A stretch of DNA of 64,000 nucleotides from Streptomyces sp. NBC_01381 (lineage in GTDB: Bacteria; Actinomycetota; Actinomycetes; Streptomycetales; Streptomycetaceae). Both the position numbers and the translations under genes were made by a program. The notes beneath the pieces were generated by a model, which ran no database searches, was not told the DNA's origin, and was given only the letters and a program-made list of their open reading frames with translations. Below are positions 35,491 to 44,154 of the stretch, in pieces (within the stretch, counting starts at the first letter, position 1; each line of letters begins with the position of its first letter). The stretch is from positions 496,001 through 560,000 of the forward strand of contig NZ_JAPEPI010000001.1 of the NCBI RefSeq assembly GCF_026340305.1, written 5' to 3'.

Positions 35491-36972
35491 TCAGAACATC
35501 TGCTCCTGCCCTTGCGGGGACGGGGCGACCTGGCGGGTCATTTCGAGGTAGCGGCCTTCCTTGGTGCGCCCCGAGTCGATGAGGACGCCACGGGCCGCGA
35601 GGGTCGGCTGAAGGCGCTTGAGCCGGTCGGAGAGCACCTTGCCCGTGGTCGGCCAGCCCTTGGGCAAGGGACGCGTTTCGTCATCGCTGTAGAGGCGACT
35701 GAGGCAGTGGAGCCACTCGGTCGAGGTCATCCGCTGCTCTGCGCCCGCCTCAAGGGTGTCGGCGTGCCTGAGGACGGTCTGCGCGAGGAGGTCGCCCTCA
35801 ATCACGTCGTCGTTCAGGTCGTCCAGGCTGGCCCGGTAGGCGCTCAGCGCTCCCAGACCGGTGGCCGCATCGAGCTGCGCGCACAGATGCGCGAAGTCCG
35901 CCATCCGCAGATCGGTGGGGGTCTCCGCCTCGGCCGCGCGAACCTTGACCGTCAGGTCCAGGAGCGAACCGAGAACCACGGGCAGAACCTCCGCGTACTC
36001 CGCCCACAGCTCCGCCTCGGTGCGCCGGACGCGGGGCCGCTCCAGACGCAGCGGCAGGAGCCGTTCGGCGAGGTCGGGCCGGATGACGCCCACGTCGATT
36101 CCGGTCAGCAGCATGGGTCGGCGGTAGCGGGCACGGACCACGTCGCCGTCGGTGTAGAGGGCGCGTTTGACGCTTTCGGCGCCGGTGACGATGCAGCACA
36201 TAGCGTCGGAGAGGTCCGGGGTCATGTGAGAGAGGTTGTCCAGGGCGGTGACCCAACCAGCGGCCACGGCCGCGATCAGGTTCTCCTCATCCTTCGGAGC
36301 GCGACGCAGGTCGCCGCTCATGCCCTCGACGATCCGCACGAGCATCCGCCCGCCGGTGGACTTCCCCGCACCCTGCGGCCCTGTGAGGAACGGCGCGGGG
36401 ACGGGCACCGACGGCCCCAGGCAGCCGATCAGCCAGGCCACAGCCAGGCATTCGGTCTCGGCGGTGGCGAAGTTGCAGAGCCGGAGCAGGAGGTCGATGC
36501 CTTTGCCGTTGGTGTCTTTCGCGGGCAGGGGCAGTTCGCCGGTGAGCTGGGTGCGTCGCCAGCACACCTCGCGCGGGTCGGGGACGGTGATGTCCCAGCC
36601 GGTGGGGTGGATACGGACGGATTGCCCGTCGTTGCGGCCCAGGTCCAGCCAGGTTGCTCCGTCGAATCCCGGTGCAACGCGGATGTGCACGGGCTGCGTG
36701 TCCTCGTAGAGTGCGAGCGCTTCGATCAGGTCCAACGCCTCTTTGAGCGCGGTGCCGTTGAAGACGCCGCGCCCGTCCTTGAACAGGCCGACCATGAGTT
36801 CCTGGCGGTGGCTGCCGGTGGTGCCCTGGGAGCGGATCGGGCGGGCGACGGGGTGGCCGTTCCTCTGCGCGTAGACGGTGCCGTCGGCGGTGCGGAAGTA
36901 CCGGAAGTGGGCCTGCGCGTAGTCGGTGATGACCTCGCGGGCGGGGTTCTTCTCGTCGTCGGACATGGTCAT
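35491..36972 (-). CDS. AICE replication ATPase/helicase-like protein
   Basis: A 493-aa protein from ATG 36972, overlapping the primase stop (ATGA 36969-36972). Walker A is TGPQGAGKS (residues 197-205) and Walker B AGWVTALDNLSH (~238). An arginine-rich sensor region follows (DVVRARYRRPMLLTGIDVG). A C-terminal winged-helix-like region includes GWPTTGKVLSDRLKRLQPTL. Together with the preceding primase-polymerase it resembles a split phage-type primase-helicase, the probable RepPP-type replication module. The 3' end faces the iterons. Confidence 0.75.
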   Translation of the reverse strand: MTMSDDEKNPAREVITDYAQAHFRYFRTADGTVYAQRNGHPVARPIRSQGTTGSHRQELMVGLFKDGRGVFNGTALKEALDLIEALALYEDTQPVHIRVAPGFDGATWLDLGRNDGQSVRIHPTGWDITVPDPREVCWRRTQLTGELPLPAKDTNGKGIDLLLRLCNFATAETECLAVAWLIGCLGPSVPVPAPFLTGPQGAGKSTGGRMLVRIVEGMSGDLRRAPKDEENLIAAVAAGWVTALDNLSHMTPDLSDAMCCIVTGAESVKRALYTDGDVVRARYRRPMLLTGIDVGVIRPDLAERLLPLRLERPRVRRTEAELWAEYAEVLPVVLGSLLDLTVKVRAAEAETPTDLRMADFAHLCAQLDAATGLGALSAYRASLDDLNDDVIEGDLLAQTVLRHADTLEAGAEQRMTSTEWLHCLSRLYSDDETRPLPKGWPTTGKVLSDRLKRLQPTLAARGVLIDSGRTKEGRYLEMTRQVAPSPQGQEQMF

Positions 36973-37856
36973 AGTCCCAACCTGGTACGGGCGTTGGTCC
37001 ACGCGTCGGTGCAGTGCCGCAAAGTTTCGCCCTTGGCCTGCGCGGCAGTGAACAGCCGCGCGACGTGGGGCTCGGTGAGGCAGCCACACCGGCCATGTGT
37101 GGACAGCACGGCGAGAAAGGTCCGATAGACGGTGGTGTGGATCCCGTCGCGAGCCTCGGTGATGCGCTTTTCCGCCATCGCGATGCCACGTTGCAGGTAG
37201 GCGGGCGTGCGGTGACGGCAGGCTCCTCCCCCCACCGGTGCGGGCACGGCGAGGACCTTCGGCTGTGGCCGCACCGTGGCTGGCTCCTGGACAGCCAGCG
37301 AGCACACGACCTGCGGCAACTCCGTGATGGTGCCGGTACCGGGGCCGAGCCACCGGGCGTAGGCCATCGTGGACTTGATGTCGACGCCGTCCCGGACGCC
37401 GTTCATGGAGCGCATGGCGCCTCGGTAGATCCAGTGCTCGCCTCGGGTGGTGGCCACGGTCTGCGTGGGCGGCAGGGTTCGGGTTGCCCAGGTGACGGCG
37501 GCCGGGTGGTCGAGGTCGACGACGGTGAGGCCGGCGCCGCCGGGGTGGTAGGCCACCGCCGCCGCCTCGCGCCACGGCCGGTCCCACGTCGGCGAGTTGA
37601 TTACGTCCGGGTCGGTGGTGGCGGCGGACCACGCGTGGCACGGGGCGGGGCAGGTGCAGGGGCCGGGGGTCTTCATGTTCGGCCGGCCGCCGCAGGCGTT
37701 CTTGGTGCATGCCGGGCAGTTCCCGAACGGCACCTTCCCCGCCCGCAGAGGCAGCACGGGCACACCGCCGTCTGCGAGATCCAGGGCGGTGCGCAGGAGC
37801 GCGGTGGGCAGTAACGGCCGGTGGCCCACTCGCCGGTTGTCGGTGGGTTGCGTCAT
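36969..37856 (-). CDS. Bifunctional DNA primase/polymerase (prim-pol), AICE Rep
   Basis: A 295-aa protein from ATG 37856 (MTQPTDNRRV). It has the N-terminal prim-pol fold: ALDLADGGVPVLPLRAGKVP, then metal-binding LTVVDLDHP (Asp114, Asp116), GEHWIYRG and DIKSTMAYARWLGPGT, with basic active-site residues. A Cys-rich insertion at residues 47-73 (CPACTKNACGG, CTCPAPC) may bind zinc. It is translationally coupled to the ATPase. It should start replication at the nearby iterons. Some frames run much further upstream but with no homologous sequence. Confidence 0.85.
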   Translation of the reverse strand: MTQPTDNRRVGHRPLLPTALLRTALDLADGGVPVLPLRAGKVPFGNCPACTKNACGGRPNMKTPGPCTCPAPCHAWSAATTDPDVINSPTWDRPWREAAAVAYHPGGAGLTVVDLDHPAAVTWATRTLPPTQTVATTRGEHWIYRGAMRSMNGVRDGVDIKSTMAYARWLGPGTGTITELPQVVCSLAVQEPATVRPQPKVLAVPAPVGGGACRHRTPAYLQRGIAMAEKRITEARDGIHTTVYRTFLAVLSTHGRCGCLTEPHVARLFTAAQAKGETLRHCTDAWTNARTRLGL

Positions 37857-37978
37857 GCTGGGTTCCTCCACAGGTCTGTAGTGGGCAGGTGGACAAGGGC
37901 GGCCCCGTTCTTTGGTGAGATGCGGGGGCCGCCCTGCTGTTGTGGACGGAGGCCGTGGCCATCCGGAGGTGGGTCTTG

Positions 37979-38440
37979 GTGGAGTGGATGACGTTGGCCA
38001 GCACCATCGTTGGTGGAGGGATCGCCACCACTTCAGCGGGATTTCTTGAGCGCAGGCGGTGGAAGCGAGACCGGGGCGATCAGCACATCGAGATCCGGCG
38101 AGTCCTCTACGGCTCATATCTCGCAGGCTTGGCGAGGGCGCGGCATTCCTGCAGCGTTCTGGCACGAGAGGCGGAAGCGTCGCCAGATCAACGTAGGAAC
38201 GCCGTTTGGGAGGCTTTCGAGCCCTGCATCGGTCTTCGCTACGAACTTGCGATCTCTGCTCCTGCGTTCGTTGTGACACCGGCAGAGAACACCTTTCGCA
38301 GGCTGCGTAGCTTGCGGGACGCTGTTGCAGACGGCTTACTGGCTGAGAGCGAGGAGTACGCGCGCCATCGACAGAGCTACGACGAGGCTCACTTGGCCCT
38401 CCGGAGCGCCATGCGAACTGACCTAGGCGCCGAGTCTTAG
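37979..38440 (+). CDS. Hypothetical protein with N-terminal membrane segment
   Basis: A 153-aa protein from GTG 37979, with GGAGGT eight bases upstream. A short hydrophobic stretch (MTLASTIVGGGIATTSAGFL) is followed by RRRWKRDRGDQHIEIRR and an all-helical, charged remainder. It looks like a membrane-anchored helical protein. It is the only + strand gene inside the transfer/replication block and overlaps the convergent Spd-like gene by 4 nt. The codons are less GC-biased than in its neighbours, suggesting recent acquisition. I do not recognise a family. Confidence 0.55.
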   Translation: MEWMTLASTIVGGGIATTSAGFLERRRWKRDRGDQHIEIRRVLYGSYLAGLARARHSCSVLAREAEASPDQRRNAVWEAFEPCIGLRYELAISAPAFVVTPAENTFRRLRSLRDAVADGLLAESEEYARHRQSYDEAHLALRSAMRTDLGAES

Positions 38441-38901
38441 CCGTGGAAGTGGTTGCGCTTGATGACGGCCTTGCGGATGTGGAACGTGGTTCCGCCGCTG
38501 CCCCGGCTTGTGCCGAGGATCTGCACGGCGATGAAGCCGCCGAAGATGACCGCGGCCAGGATGATGAGCTGCTGCACGAACGCGGCGAGCGCGGCGATGA
38601 AGCCGGTGAGCAGGAGCAGGCCGCCGCAGACCGCGGCGAAGCCGATGCCGCCGAGCGCGATGTTCACCGCGGTACGGCTCACGGCGGGCTGCGCGGCCGG
38701 GGCGGGCGCGGGTGCCGGGGCGGTGGGCGCGGGGGTGAGGGTGTAGCCGGTGACGACGCGGCCGTCGGGCAGGACGATGGACTGCACCGCGGGCACCTGG
38801 CCCGACTGCACGGGCACGAGCGGTGCCGCGTGCGGGGTGGCGGGGGTGATCGGGATGGGGTGGTGGACTTCGAGGGCGGTGGGCTGCTCGGGGTAGGCCA
38901 T
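38437..38901 (-). CDS. Spd-like small membrane protein (plasmid spread)
   Basis: A 154-aa protein from ATG 38901 (MAYPEQPTALEV). The N-terminal ~80 residues are Pro/Ala-rich. Then come two hydrophobic helices (NIALGGIGFAAVCGGLLLLTG and FVQQLIILAAVIFGGFIAVQI), and a short basic tail (RKAVIKRNHFHG). Small membrane proteins after traB are the Spd proteins of Streptomyces elements, which help spread DNA along the mycelium. It is separated from traB by the GTGTGACG array. Confidence 0.55.
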   Translation of the reverse strand: MAYPEQPTALEVHHPIPITPATPHAAPLVPVQSGQVPAVQSIVLPDGRVVTGYTLTPAPTAPAPAPAPAAQPAVSRTAVNIALGGIGFAAVCGGLLLLTGFIAALAAFVQQLIILAAVIFGGFIAVQILGTSRGSGGTTFHIRKAVIKRNHFHG

Positions 38902-38939
38902 GAGGCGCTCCGGCGGGTAGGGCAGCGGGCCCGCGTGAG

Positions 38940-39066
38940 GTGTGACGCGGGCCCGCGCGCGGGTGTGACGGAGAGGTGTGATGCCGTGTGACGGGGCGCT
39001 GTGATGGCGCGTCACACGTGCGCCTGCCTAGGGGTTTGGGTGTGACGCGGCCCGTCACATGTGACG
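38940..39066. repeat. GTGTGACG array, putative clt (transfer locus)
   Basis: Nine 8-mers of GTGTGACG or one-to-two-mismatch variants lie within 127 bp immediately 3' of traB. Forward: 38940, 38963, 38976 (GTGTGATG), 38986, 38999 (CTGTGATG), 39040, 39059 (ATGTGACG). Reverse: 39010 (CGTCACAC), 39053 (CGTCACAT). The last two form the palindrome CGTCACATGTGACG. TraB proteins of Streptomyces plasmids bind such 8-bp repeats at clt through their C-terminal winged helix. Confidence 0.65.
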
Positions 39067-39070
39067 GGCG

Positions 39071-41080
39071 TCAGGCAGCTGTGAGGGCGGGAACGATCCG
39101 CCACCGGCCGGTCTGATCGGTCGGCTCCAACCGGCCTTCCAGAGCGGCATCCTTGAGCCGCTTGGACACCCAGGAGCGGCCAAGGTTGTTGCGGTCGCAC
39201 CAGTCGGTGAAGTCCTTGGGACCCACCACCATGCGCCCCTCCTCCTCAAACTCCGCGAGCGCCTCATCGAGCAGGCGCCGAGCATCCTCCGGGGAGGGCT
39301 TGCGGCCCTGCTCCTGCCCGAACACCGGTGTCTCGTCCCCCGGCTGGTTCTCGGGGAGTTCGGCCTCGGGGTCGATGTGCTCGTCCTCGGGGTCGACGCC
39401 CGCGCGCTGCTCCTCGTCCAACTCGTCCTCCTGCACGGGGGCCGCCGGGCTCTCCGGTCGGGCACGGTCGGTGTAGGCGCGTCCGGCGACGCTGGCCGCC
39501 GCACCGGCGGTGACGGCGTCGAGGGGCATGCGGATGTCGGCGAACTCCCGGTCGGCCCATTCGAGGGTCACGGGGTCGTTGCGGAAGGTGCGGGCCGGGT
39601 TGGCGTACAGCTCCTCTTCGATGCCTGCGGCGACGAGGTAGCAGTAGCCGGGCTTGCGGTTCTTCCAGGCGCCGGGGTTGGCGCCCGCCTCCAGCACCTC
39701 GTCCGGCAGGGCGAAGCTGGCGTCCCGCTCGTCCACGCCGAAGCACAGCGAGGCGGGCAGGGAGGCGCGGGTGTCGGTGCTGATCTGGTAGCCGCTGGCC
39801 CGCTGCATGGAGATGATCAGCGAGATACCGGCGGAACGGGCTTCTTGGGCGATCGTGGTGAACACGTCGTCGTCCAGCCGGGCGAGGGTGTTGGCGGCCT
39901 CCTCGAACCAGGCCAGCAGGTAGGCCATGCCCTCGCAGCCGCAGGCCCGTCCGTCGCCGCGGCAGGAGTGCGCGGGGTTGTTCTGTATCTCGGCGGCCTC
40001 GGGGCACCAGGCGCGGTAGCTGTGCGCGCCGAGCCACGCGGTACGAGCCGGGATCGCAGCCTTGACGGCCTCGATCATGATCTCGGTGTCCTGCGGGGTG
40101 GTGGCCACCCAGTCGCAGGCCGGGAAGATCTCGCCGAGGTCCTGGCCCTTCTTGACGTGGTCGGACAGCCACACGGCCACATCGCGGCGGGTCATGACCT
40201 CGGTGAGGATGTCGAGTGCGCCCTCGGTCTTGCCCGCGCCGGTCTGGCCCATGATGAGCAGGTGGATGGCCTGCGGCAGCGTGAGCAGCAGGAGTGAGCC
40301 GTCGTCGTAGACGCCGATGACCAGCGGTTCGGCGATCGAGCCGCCCGGCTTGGACGGGCCGGGGTACCAGGTGACCTGCTTGAGCATGTCCTGCGGCACG
40401 ATGACCAGTTCGCCGCGGCGGGCCGATTCGGGGTCGGGCCGGTAGCGGACCGCGTTGGGCGGCACGTCCAAAGCGCCGGCCAGTTTGGGCAGCGCCTTGG
40501 CCATGTCCTCGTTGGTCGCCTCCCCGGCCGGTAGGGCGTAGGGGGCGGTGACCCGGTTGGGCTCCACCTTGGCCGCACCCAGCTTGGTCCCGGCAAGGCC
40601 AACCTTCTCCAGCAGGCCCGCGTCCGCGCCCTCACCACCGCCGTCGGGGTTGTGGCGCATGAGCATGCGCACGTTCCACGACAGCGCGACCGCCGGGCCG
40701 CCCATCAGGTACAGGTCGTCCAGCGGTCCGGCGGTGGGTCCGGCCAGGCACGCGGCAGTCAGCCACGCCGAGCCGAGCCCGGTCGTCAGGGCGGTGTGGA
40801 AGCGGCGCTGCTTGCTGGTCGTCTTGCCGATCAGCCAGGCGCCGCCCGACAGGGCGACGGAGGTGAGCGTGAGGCCGACCGCGGCCGGGGTGCTCTCATC
40901 CCACCGCAGGTGGCCCAACAGCCCGGCCAGGCCGATGCCGCCCACCCCCAGCCAGGGCGGGAGGTGCGGCTTGGCCCGGTGCAGCAGGTAGGCGCCCACG
41001 CCCCCGCCATCCGCGTTGCCCCGCTGGGCCTCCATCAGCTGGAGGATCTGGGCCTGTTCGTTGTCACTGCGCTTCATCAC
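39071..41080 (-). CDS. traB: TraB-type FtsK/SpoIIIE DNA translocase
   Basis: A 669-aa protein. Two to three membrane helices lie at residues ~42-135 (WLGVGGIGLAGLLGHLRW and onwards). The FtsK motor has Walker A GQTGAGKT (278-285) and a Walker B-like region AYLLAWFEEAANTL. ISLIISMQRASGYQISTDTRA is the typical sensor stretch. A long acidic linker precedes a C-terminal winged helix (~620-665: GPKDFTDWCDRNNLGRSWVS). This winged helix is the domain that recognises the clt repeats. It moves double-stranded DNA between hyphae. Confidence 0.92.
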   Translation of the reverse strand: MMKRSDNEQAQILQLMEAQRGNADGGGVGAYLLHRAKPHLPPWLGVGGIGLAGLLGHLRWDESTPAAVGLTLTSVALSGGAWLIGKTTSKQRRFHTALTTGLGSAWLTAACLAGPTAGPLDDLYLMGGPAVALSWNVRMLMRHNPDGGGEGADAGLLEKVGLAGTKLGAAKVEPNRVTAPYALPAGEATNEDMAKALPKLAGALDVPPNAVRYRPDPESARRGELVIVPQDMLKQVTWYPGPSKPGGSIAEPLVIGVYDDGSLLLLTLPQAIHLLIMGQTGAGKTEGALDILTEVMTRRDVAVWLSDHVKKGQDLGEIFPACDWVATTPQDTEIMIEAVKAAIPARTAWLGAHSYRAWCPEAAEIQNNPAHSCRGDGRACGCEGMAYLLAWFEEAANTLARLDDDVFTTIAQEARSAGISLIISMQRASGYQISTDTRASLPASLCFGVDERDASFALPDEVLEAGANPGAWKNRKPGYCYLVAAGIEEELYANPARTFRNDPVTLEWADREFADIRMPLDAVTAGAAASVAGRAYTDRARPESPAAPVQEDELDEEQRAGVDPEDEHIDPEAELPENQPGDETPVFGQEQGRKPSPEDARRLLDEALAEFEEEGRMVVGPKDFTDWCDRNNLGRSWVSKRLKDAALEGRLEPTDQTGRWRIVPALTAA

Positions 41081-41093
41081 GGGTGCTGCCTCC

Positions 41094-41654
41094 TTACTGC
41101 TGGGCCCAGTTCATGACCGGCTGCTGCGGCTTGCGGGCGCGGTGGCGCACCCGGTTGATCTCTTCCTCGTACTGCTGCTGGAAGGTGGAGTACGCGGCCG
41201 CGGCGTTCTTCGCAGCACTGCGCAGGTCATCGGCGGCCTTGTTGACCTTGCGGGTCACCTTCGCCGCCCGGATGCGGGAGCCGAACGCGCGGCCCTCCGG
41301 GTCCGGCACGGCGGCCAGCACACCCTTGAGGATCTCGGCGGCCATGGCCACCTCGATGGACAGCGTCACCCCCGCCGCGCGCAGCGTGTTGCAGTAGTTG
41401 CGCACCTGCGCGGGCGAGGTGAACTCCGGGGCAGGCAACAGGGACTGGGAGTTCGAGCCGCCCCCGTTCGAGCTGGCCGTGCCCTTGTTGTTGTTCACCG
41501 TGACGTTGATCGGCGGGACGAATGAGCCGCCCATCGCTCCAACGAATCCGCCGGCCGCGCTGGCGAACTTGTCGGTCTTGGACGAGCCGTTGGTGGGGGC
41601 GGTGTTGGTCCGGGCGTGCCGCGCACGCTGACCAGCGGTGTTGTTGCGTGCCAT
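41094..41654 (-). CDS. AICE transfer-operon protein of unknown function
   Basis: A 186-aa protein from ATG 41654 (MARNNTAGQRARH). It has a basic N-terminus, a Gly/Asn-rich middle (GGFVGAMGGSF, VNNNKG, SNGGGSN), then a helical C-terminal half with coiled-coil character ending RARKPQQPVMNWAQQ. No membrane helix or enzyme motif is seen. It lies 13 bp upstream of traB in the same operon, so it probably assists transfer. Confidence 0.6.
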   Translation of the reverse strand: MARNNTAGQRARHARTNTAPTNGSSKTDKFASAAGGFVGAMGGSFVPPINVTVNNNKGTASSNGGGSNSQSLLPAPEFTSPAQVRNYCNTLRAAGVTLSIEVAMAAEILKGVLAAVPDPEGRAFGSRIRAAKVTRKVNKAADDLRSAAKNAAAAYSTFQQQYEEEINRVRHRARKPQQPVMNWAQQ

Positions 41655-41671
41655 CAGACGATCTCCTGAGG

Positions 41672-42172
41672 TCAGTGCGTACGGCGGACGATGAGCCAGG
41701 CGGTCTGCGCGGCGAGCAGGGTGAGGAGCCAGAGCAGCTCCAGCGGGCCCGCGAGCGGCCCGAAGGCCGCGGCGAGCGCCACCCAGGCGGTGGCGGTGGT
41801 GGCAAGCAGGGTCAGGCCGATGCGCCAGCCCAAGACGCCGCGGTCGGCGGCGGGGCGGCGGCGCTGGGTGATGAGCAGCCACGCCAGGGGGCCTGCGGCG
41901 AGCGGGGCGAGCAGCAGCCCGGACCACCAGGCCAGCGCATGCAGCACCGCGGTGCCGGGCAGGGCCAGCACGGCGAGGGCAAGCGGGGCCAGCGAGCGGC
42001 GGTTCTTCCACAGGAGCCGCCCCAAGAAGCCGAGCGCTTCGCGGGACAGGGACGGGCGGTCGGGCACGACCACGATGAACGGCTGGCTGGAGCGCTGGCG
42101 GGGGATGCGGACGGTGGTCGCTCCGGCGGGCGCCTTCGCGGTGCGCGTGCGGGAGCGGGTACGGCTGGACAC
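41672..42172 (-). CDS. Small multi-pass membrane protein (Spd-like)
   Basis: A 166-aa protein. A basic N-terminus (MSSRTRSRTRTAKAP) is followed by about four hydrophobic segments (APLALAVLALPGTAVLHALAWW, LAPLAAGPLAWLLI, IGLTLLATTATAWVALAAAF, ELLWLLTLLAAQTAWLIV). It lies in the AICE transfer operon upstream of traB. Similar proteins are assigned to intramycelial spread, but direct family recognition is weak. Confidence 0.6.
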   Translation of the reverse strand: MSSRTRSRTRTAKAPAGATTVRIPRQRSSQPFIVVVPDRPSLSREALGFLGRLLWKNRRSLAPLALAVLALPGTAVLHALAWWSGLLLAPLAAGPLAWLLITQRRRPAADRGVLGWRIGLTLLATTATAWVALAAAFGPLAGPLELLWLLTLLAAQTAWLIVRRTH

Positions 42173-42220
42173 AGCGGATCTCCTCGCGGTGAGGGAAGCG
42201 GATTGGGGGTGCTGTGCAGG

Positions 42221-42598
42221 TCAGGCGGCGCGCTGTTCGGTGCGGCGGATACAGCGCTCGCAGGCGCCCATCGAGGTGCGGATGACGTATCCGGCATCCC
42301 GCCCACAGGCGGGGCAGGTCCGGCGCCGGCGCATCATCGCCTCGTGCGCCCGCCAGCGGGCGGGCGTCATGGGCCGGACCGGTTTGGCCAGGTCGAGGCG
42401 GTAGAGGTAGGCCACCGCGATACCGCGCGGGTAGCGCCACATCAGCTGTGCGGCCACCTCCTGCCCGCCGGGCCGCAGCCCCTTAACCCGCAGCTGGGTC
42501 CGGGTCGCCAGACCATCGGGAGCGCACCGCAGCGGGTAGGTGGGGATGTCGTACGTCGTGCCATCAGGGTCGAAGTAGCGGCCCAGGGTGCGCGGCAT
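42221..42598 (-). CDS. RRQRL-motif zinc-binding protein
   Basis: A 125-aa protein. Residues ~16-50 resemble the family core (TYPLRCAPDGLATRTQLRVKG, here RTQL in place of RRQL). The C-terminus has two CxxC pairs (CPAC at ~95 and CERC at ~113) that would bind one zinc. Such small proteins are regular members of Streptomyces AICEs. The start overlaps the DUF2637 stop (TGATG, 42596-42600). Confidence 0.65.
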   Translation of the reverse strand: MPRTLGRYFDPDGTTYDIPTYPLRCAPDGLATRTQLRVKGLRPGGQEVAAQLMWRYPRGIAVAYLYRLDLAKPVRPMTPARWRAHEAMMRRRRTCPACGRDAGYVIRTSMGACERCIRRTEQRAA

Positions 42599-43584
42599 CA
42601 GACCATCGCCCCATCAGACTCGAAGACCGAGTTTCCTGCGTCGCGCAGTTCCTGGTAGCGGGTGGAGACCCAGCCGACCGACCAGCCGCACAGTTCGGCG
42701 GCTGATCGCACCGGAAGCCCCGCCTGGAACGCGGCCCGCACGGTGGCGCGGGCCCGCTCCTCGGGAACCTTCTCCATGGCGGGACCGGCGGCCAGCAGGG
42801 CGGCGCGTTCACGCTCGGCCCGCGCCTGATGCTCGGCCCGTTCACGGCGTTCACGCTCCGCACGTGCGGCCCGCTCGTGTTCGCGGCGCTGGGCCTCCTC
42901 GCGCTCACGGCGTTCACGCTCGCGCTCAGCGCGTTCACGCTGCTCCCGCTCGGCCTGCTCGCGGGCCGCGGCACGCTCGTGCTCCTCACGGCGGACCCGT
43001 TCCTCGCGCTCGGCCTGCTCGCGGATCAGGCGAGCCTCGTGTTCACGCTGTTCACGGGCGAGCATCGCGGCGTGCTCGCGCTCCTCACGGGCCCGCCGCG
43101 CGGCCGACTCACGGCGCTCGGCCACCGCCCGCTCACGGGCTTCCCTCTGCGCTTGCTGCCGCGTCTCCAGCTCGCTCACTGCGGCGGCGATGGCCCGCCG
43201 GTAGGCGAGCCCGGTTTCCGCGGTGACGATCAGCAGCAGCGGGGCGACCGCATGCACGGCCACACCCACCAGGTCGTTTTGCAATGCGGAGTCCGCGACG
43301 TTCAAGGCCAACGTCATGCAGCCGGTCATCCAGCGCAGGGCGATCGGCCACCGCCCGCCGTGTCCCCCGAGCCGGGCGAGCACCGCATCGAGCCGGACCA
43401 CGATCACCACCGCGGCATCGACCACGAGCGGCAGGATGGGCGCCGTCCAGTCCCACTCGTCCGGGGTGTGCTCGGCCGCGAGGGGTGTGACGGTGAGGAT
43501 CGAGTAGAGCATCGCGCCCGCGACGATCAGCCACGTGCCGATGGACAGTGCGCGCTCGGCTGAACGGATCTGAACGCTGTTCAC
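42598..43584 (-). CDS. DUF2637 protein with long charged coiled coil
   Basis: A 328-aa protein. The N-terminal ~125 residues hold four hydrophobic segments (LSIGTWLIVAGAMLYSILT, PILPLVVDAAVVIVVRL and others), matching DUF2637. Residues ~135-265 are an almost pure Arg/Glu coiled coil (REREEAQRREHERAARAERE). The C-terminus has an HTH-like unit (RSAAELCGWSVGWVSTRYQELR). A membrane-anchored, rod-like protein with a DNA-binding end could tether element DNA at the membrane; this is inference. Confidence 0.75.
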   Translation of the reverse strand: MNSVQIRSAERALSIGTWLIVAGAMLYSILTVTPLAAEHTPDEWDWTAPILPLVVDAAVVIVVRLDAVLARLGGHGGRWPIALRWMTGCMTLALNVADSALQNDLVGVAVHAVAPLLLIVTAETGLAYRRAIAAAVSELETRQQAQREARERAVAERRESAARRAREEREHAAMLAREQREHEARLIREQAEREERVRREEHERAAAREQAEREQRERAERERERREREEAQRREHERAARAERERRERAEHQARAERERAALLAAGPAMEKVPEERARATVRAAFQAGLPVRSAAELCGWSVGWVSTRYQELRDAGNSVFESDGAMV

Positions 43585-43865
43585 GCGTCCGCCTCCGCCC
43601 GTGAACGCACCTGCACCGCAGCGATCAGACAGACCGGCGAGGCAGGGTCATCGAGGGTCTCGCTGTACTCGGTCCAGATCCACTCGGCACCGGGGACCGG
43701 CTCGAAGCCGAGCCCGCTGAGCGCCCGCGCGCGGTCCGTGAACGTGGGAATCGGTGCGGGGGCGAAGGTGTGCTCGGGCCACGGGTCGGTGGTGTTCAGC
43801 AGCACCACGTACAGCCGCCAGCGGCCAGCCCTCATGGACATTTGCGCGGTGAACTCCTGCGACAT
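43581..43865 (-). CDS. Small AICE protein (DUF6303-like)
   Basis: A 94-aa protein from ATG 43865 (MSQEFTAQMSMRAGRWRLYV). It is soluble and Trp-rich (RWRLYVVLLNTTDPWPEH, EWIWTEYSETLDDP). The composition and position match a small orphan family often seen in Streptomyces AICEs; I believe DUF6303, from memory. It overlaps both neighbours (ATGA with DUF2637, TGATG with the upstream gene). Confidence 0.6.
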   Translation of the reverse strand: MSQEFTAQMSMRAGRWRLYVVLLNTTDPWPEHTFAPAPIPTFTDRARALSGLGFEPVPGAEWIWTEYSETLDDPASPVCLIAAVQVRSRAEADA

Positions 43866-44116
43866 CAGGCCACCTCCGGCGAGGAGGCAGCGCCGCGGTT
43901 CGCCAGCGTGCGGCGGATGGCCAGCGCCTTGCGCCGGGCCCGCCGCACACGGCGTGCGTCCAGCTCCGTGACCGGCCGGTCCAACAGGCTGATCTGCACG
44001 TCCAGCAACTCGACCTCCGCCGTGATCAGCGGCATCTCGCCCTCGATGGCGTCCAGCTCCGCGGCCGTCGGCCCGCGGTCGGTAACAAGGGCCTGAACTG
44101 TGCCGATGTGCTTCAT
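43865..44116 (-). CDS. Small AICE protein (DUF6284-like), first gene of transfer operon
   Basis: An 83-aa protein from ATG 44116 (MKHIGTVQALVTDRG). It is all-helical (ELDAIEGEMPLITAEVELLD, ARRVRRARRKALAIRRTLAN). It resembles the small AICE family I recall as DUF6284. It opens the long minus-strand operon after a ~500-nt leader containing a strong hairpin and an rRNA-leader-like box. Confidence 0.6.
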   Translation of the reverse strand: MKHIGTVQALVTDRGPTAAELDAIEGEMPLITAEVELLDVQISLLDRPVTELDARRVRRARRKALAIRRTLANRGAASSPEVA

Positions 44117-44154
44117 GGGTCGTGTTCCTCTCGCAGGTAGGACGGCCCGAAAGG

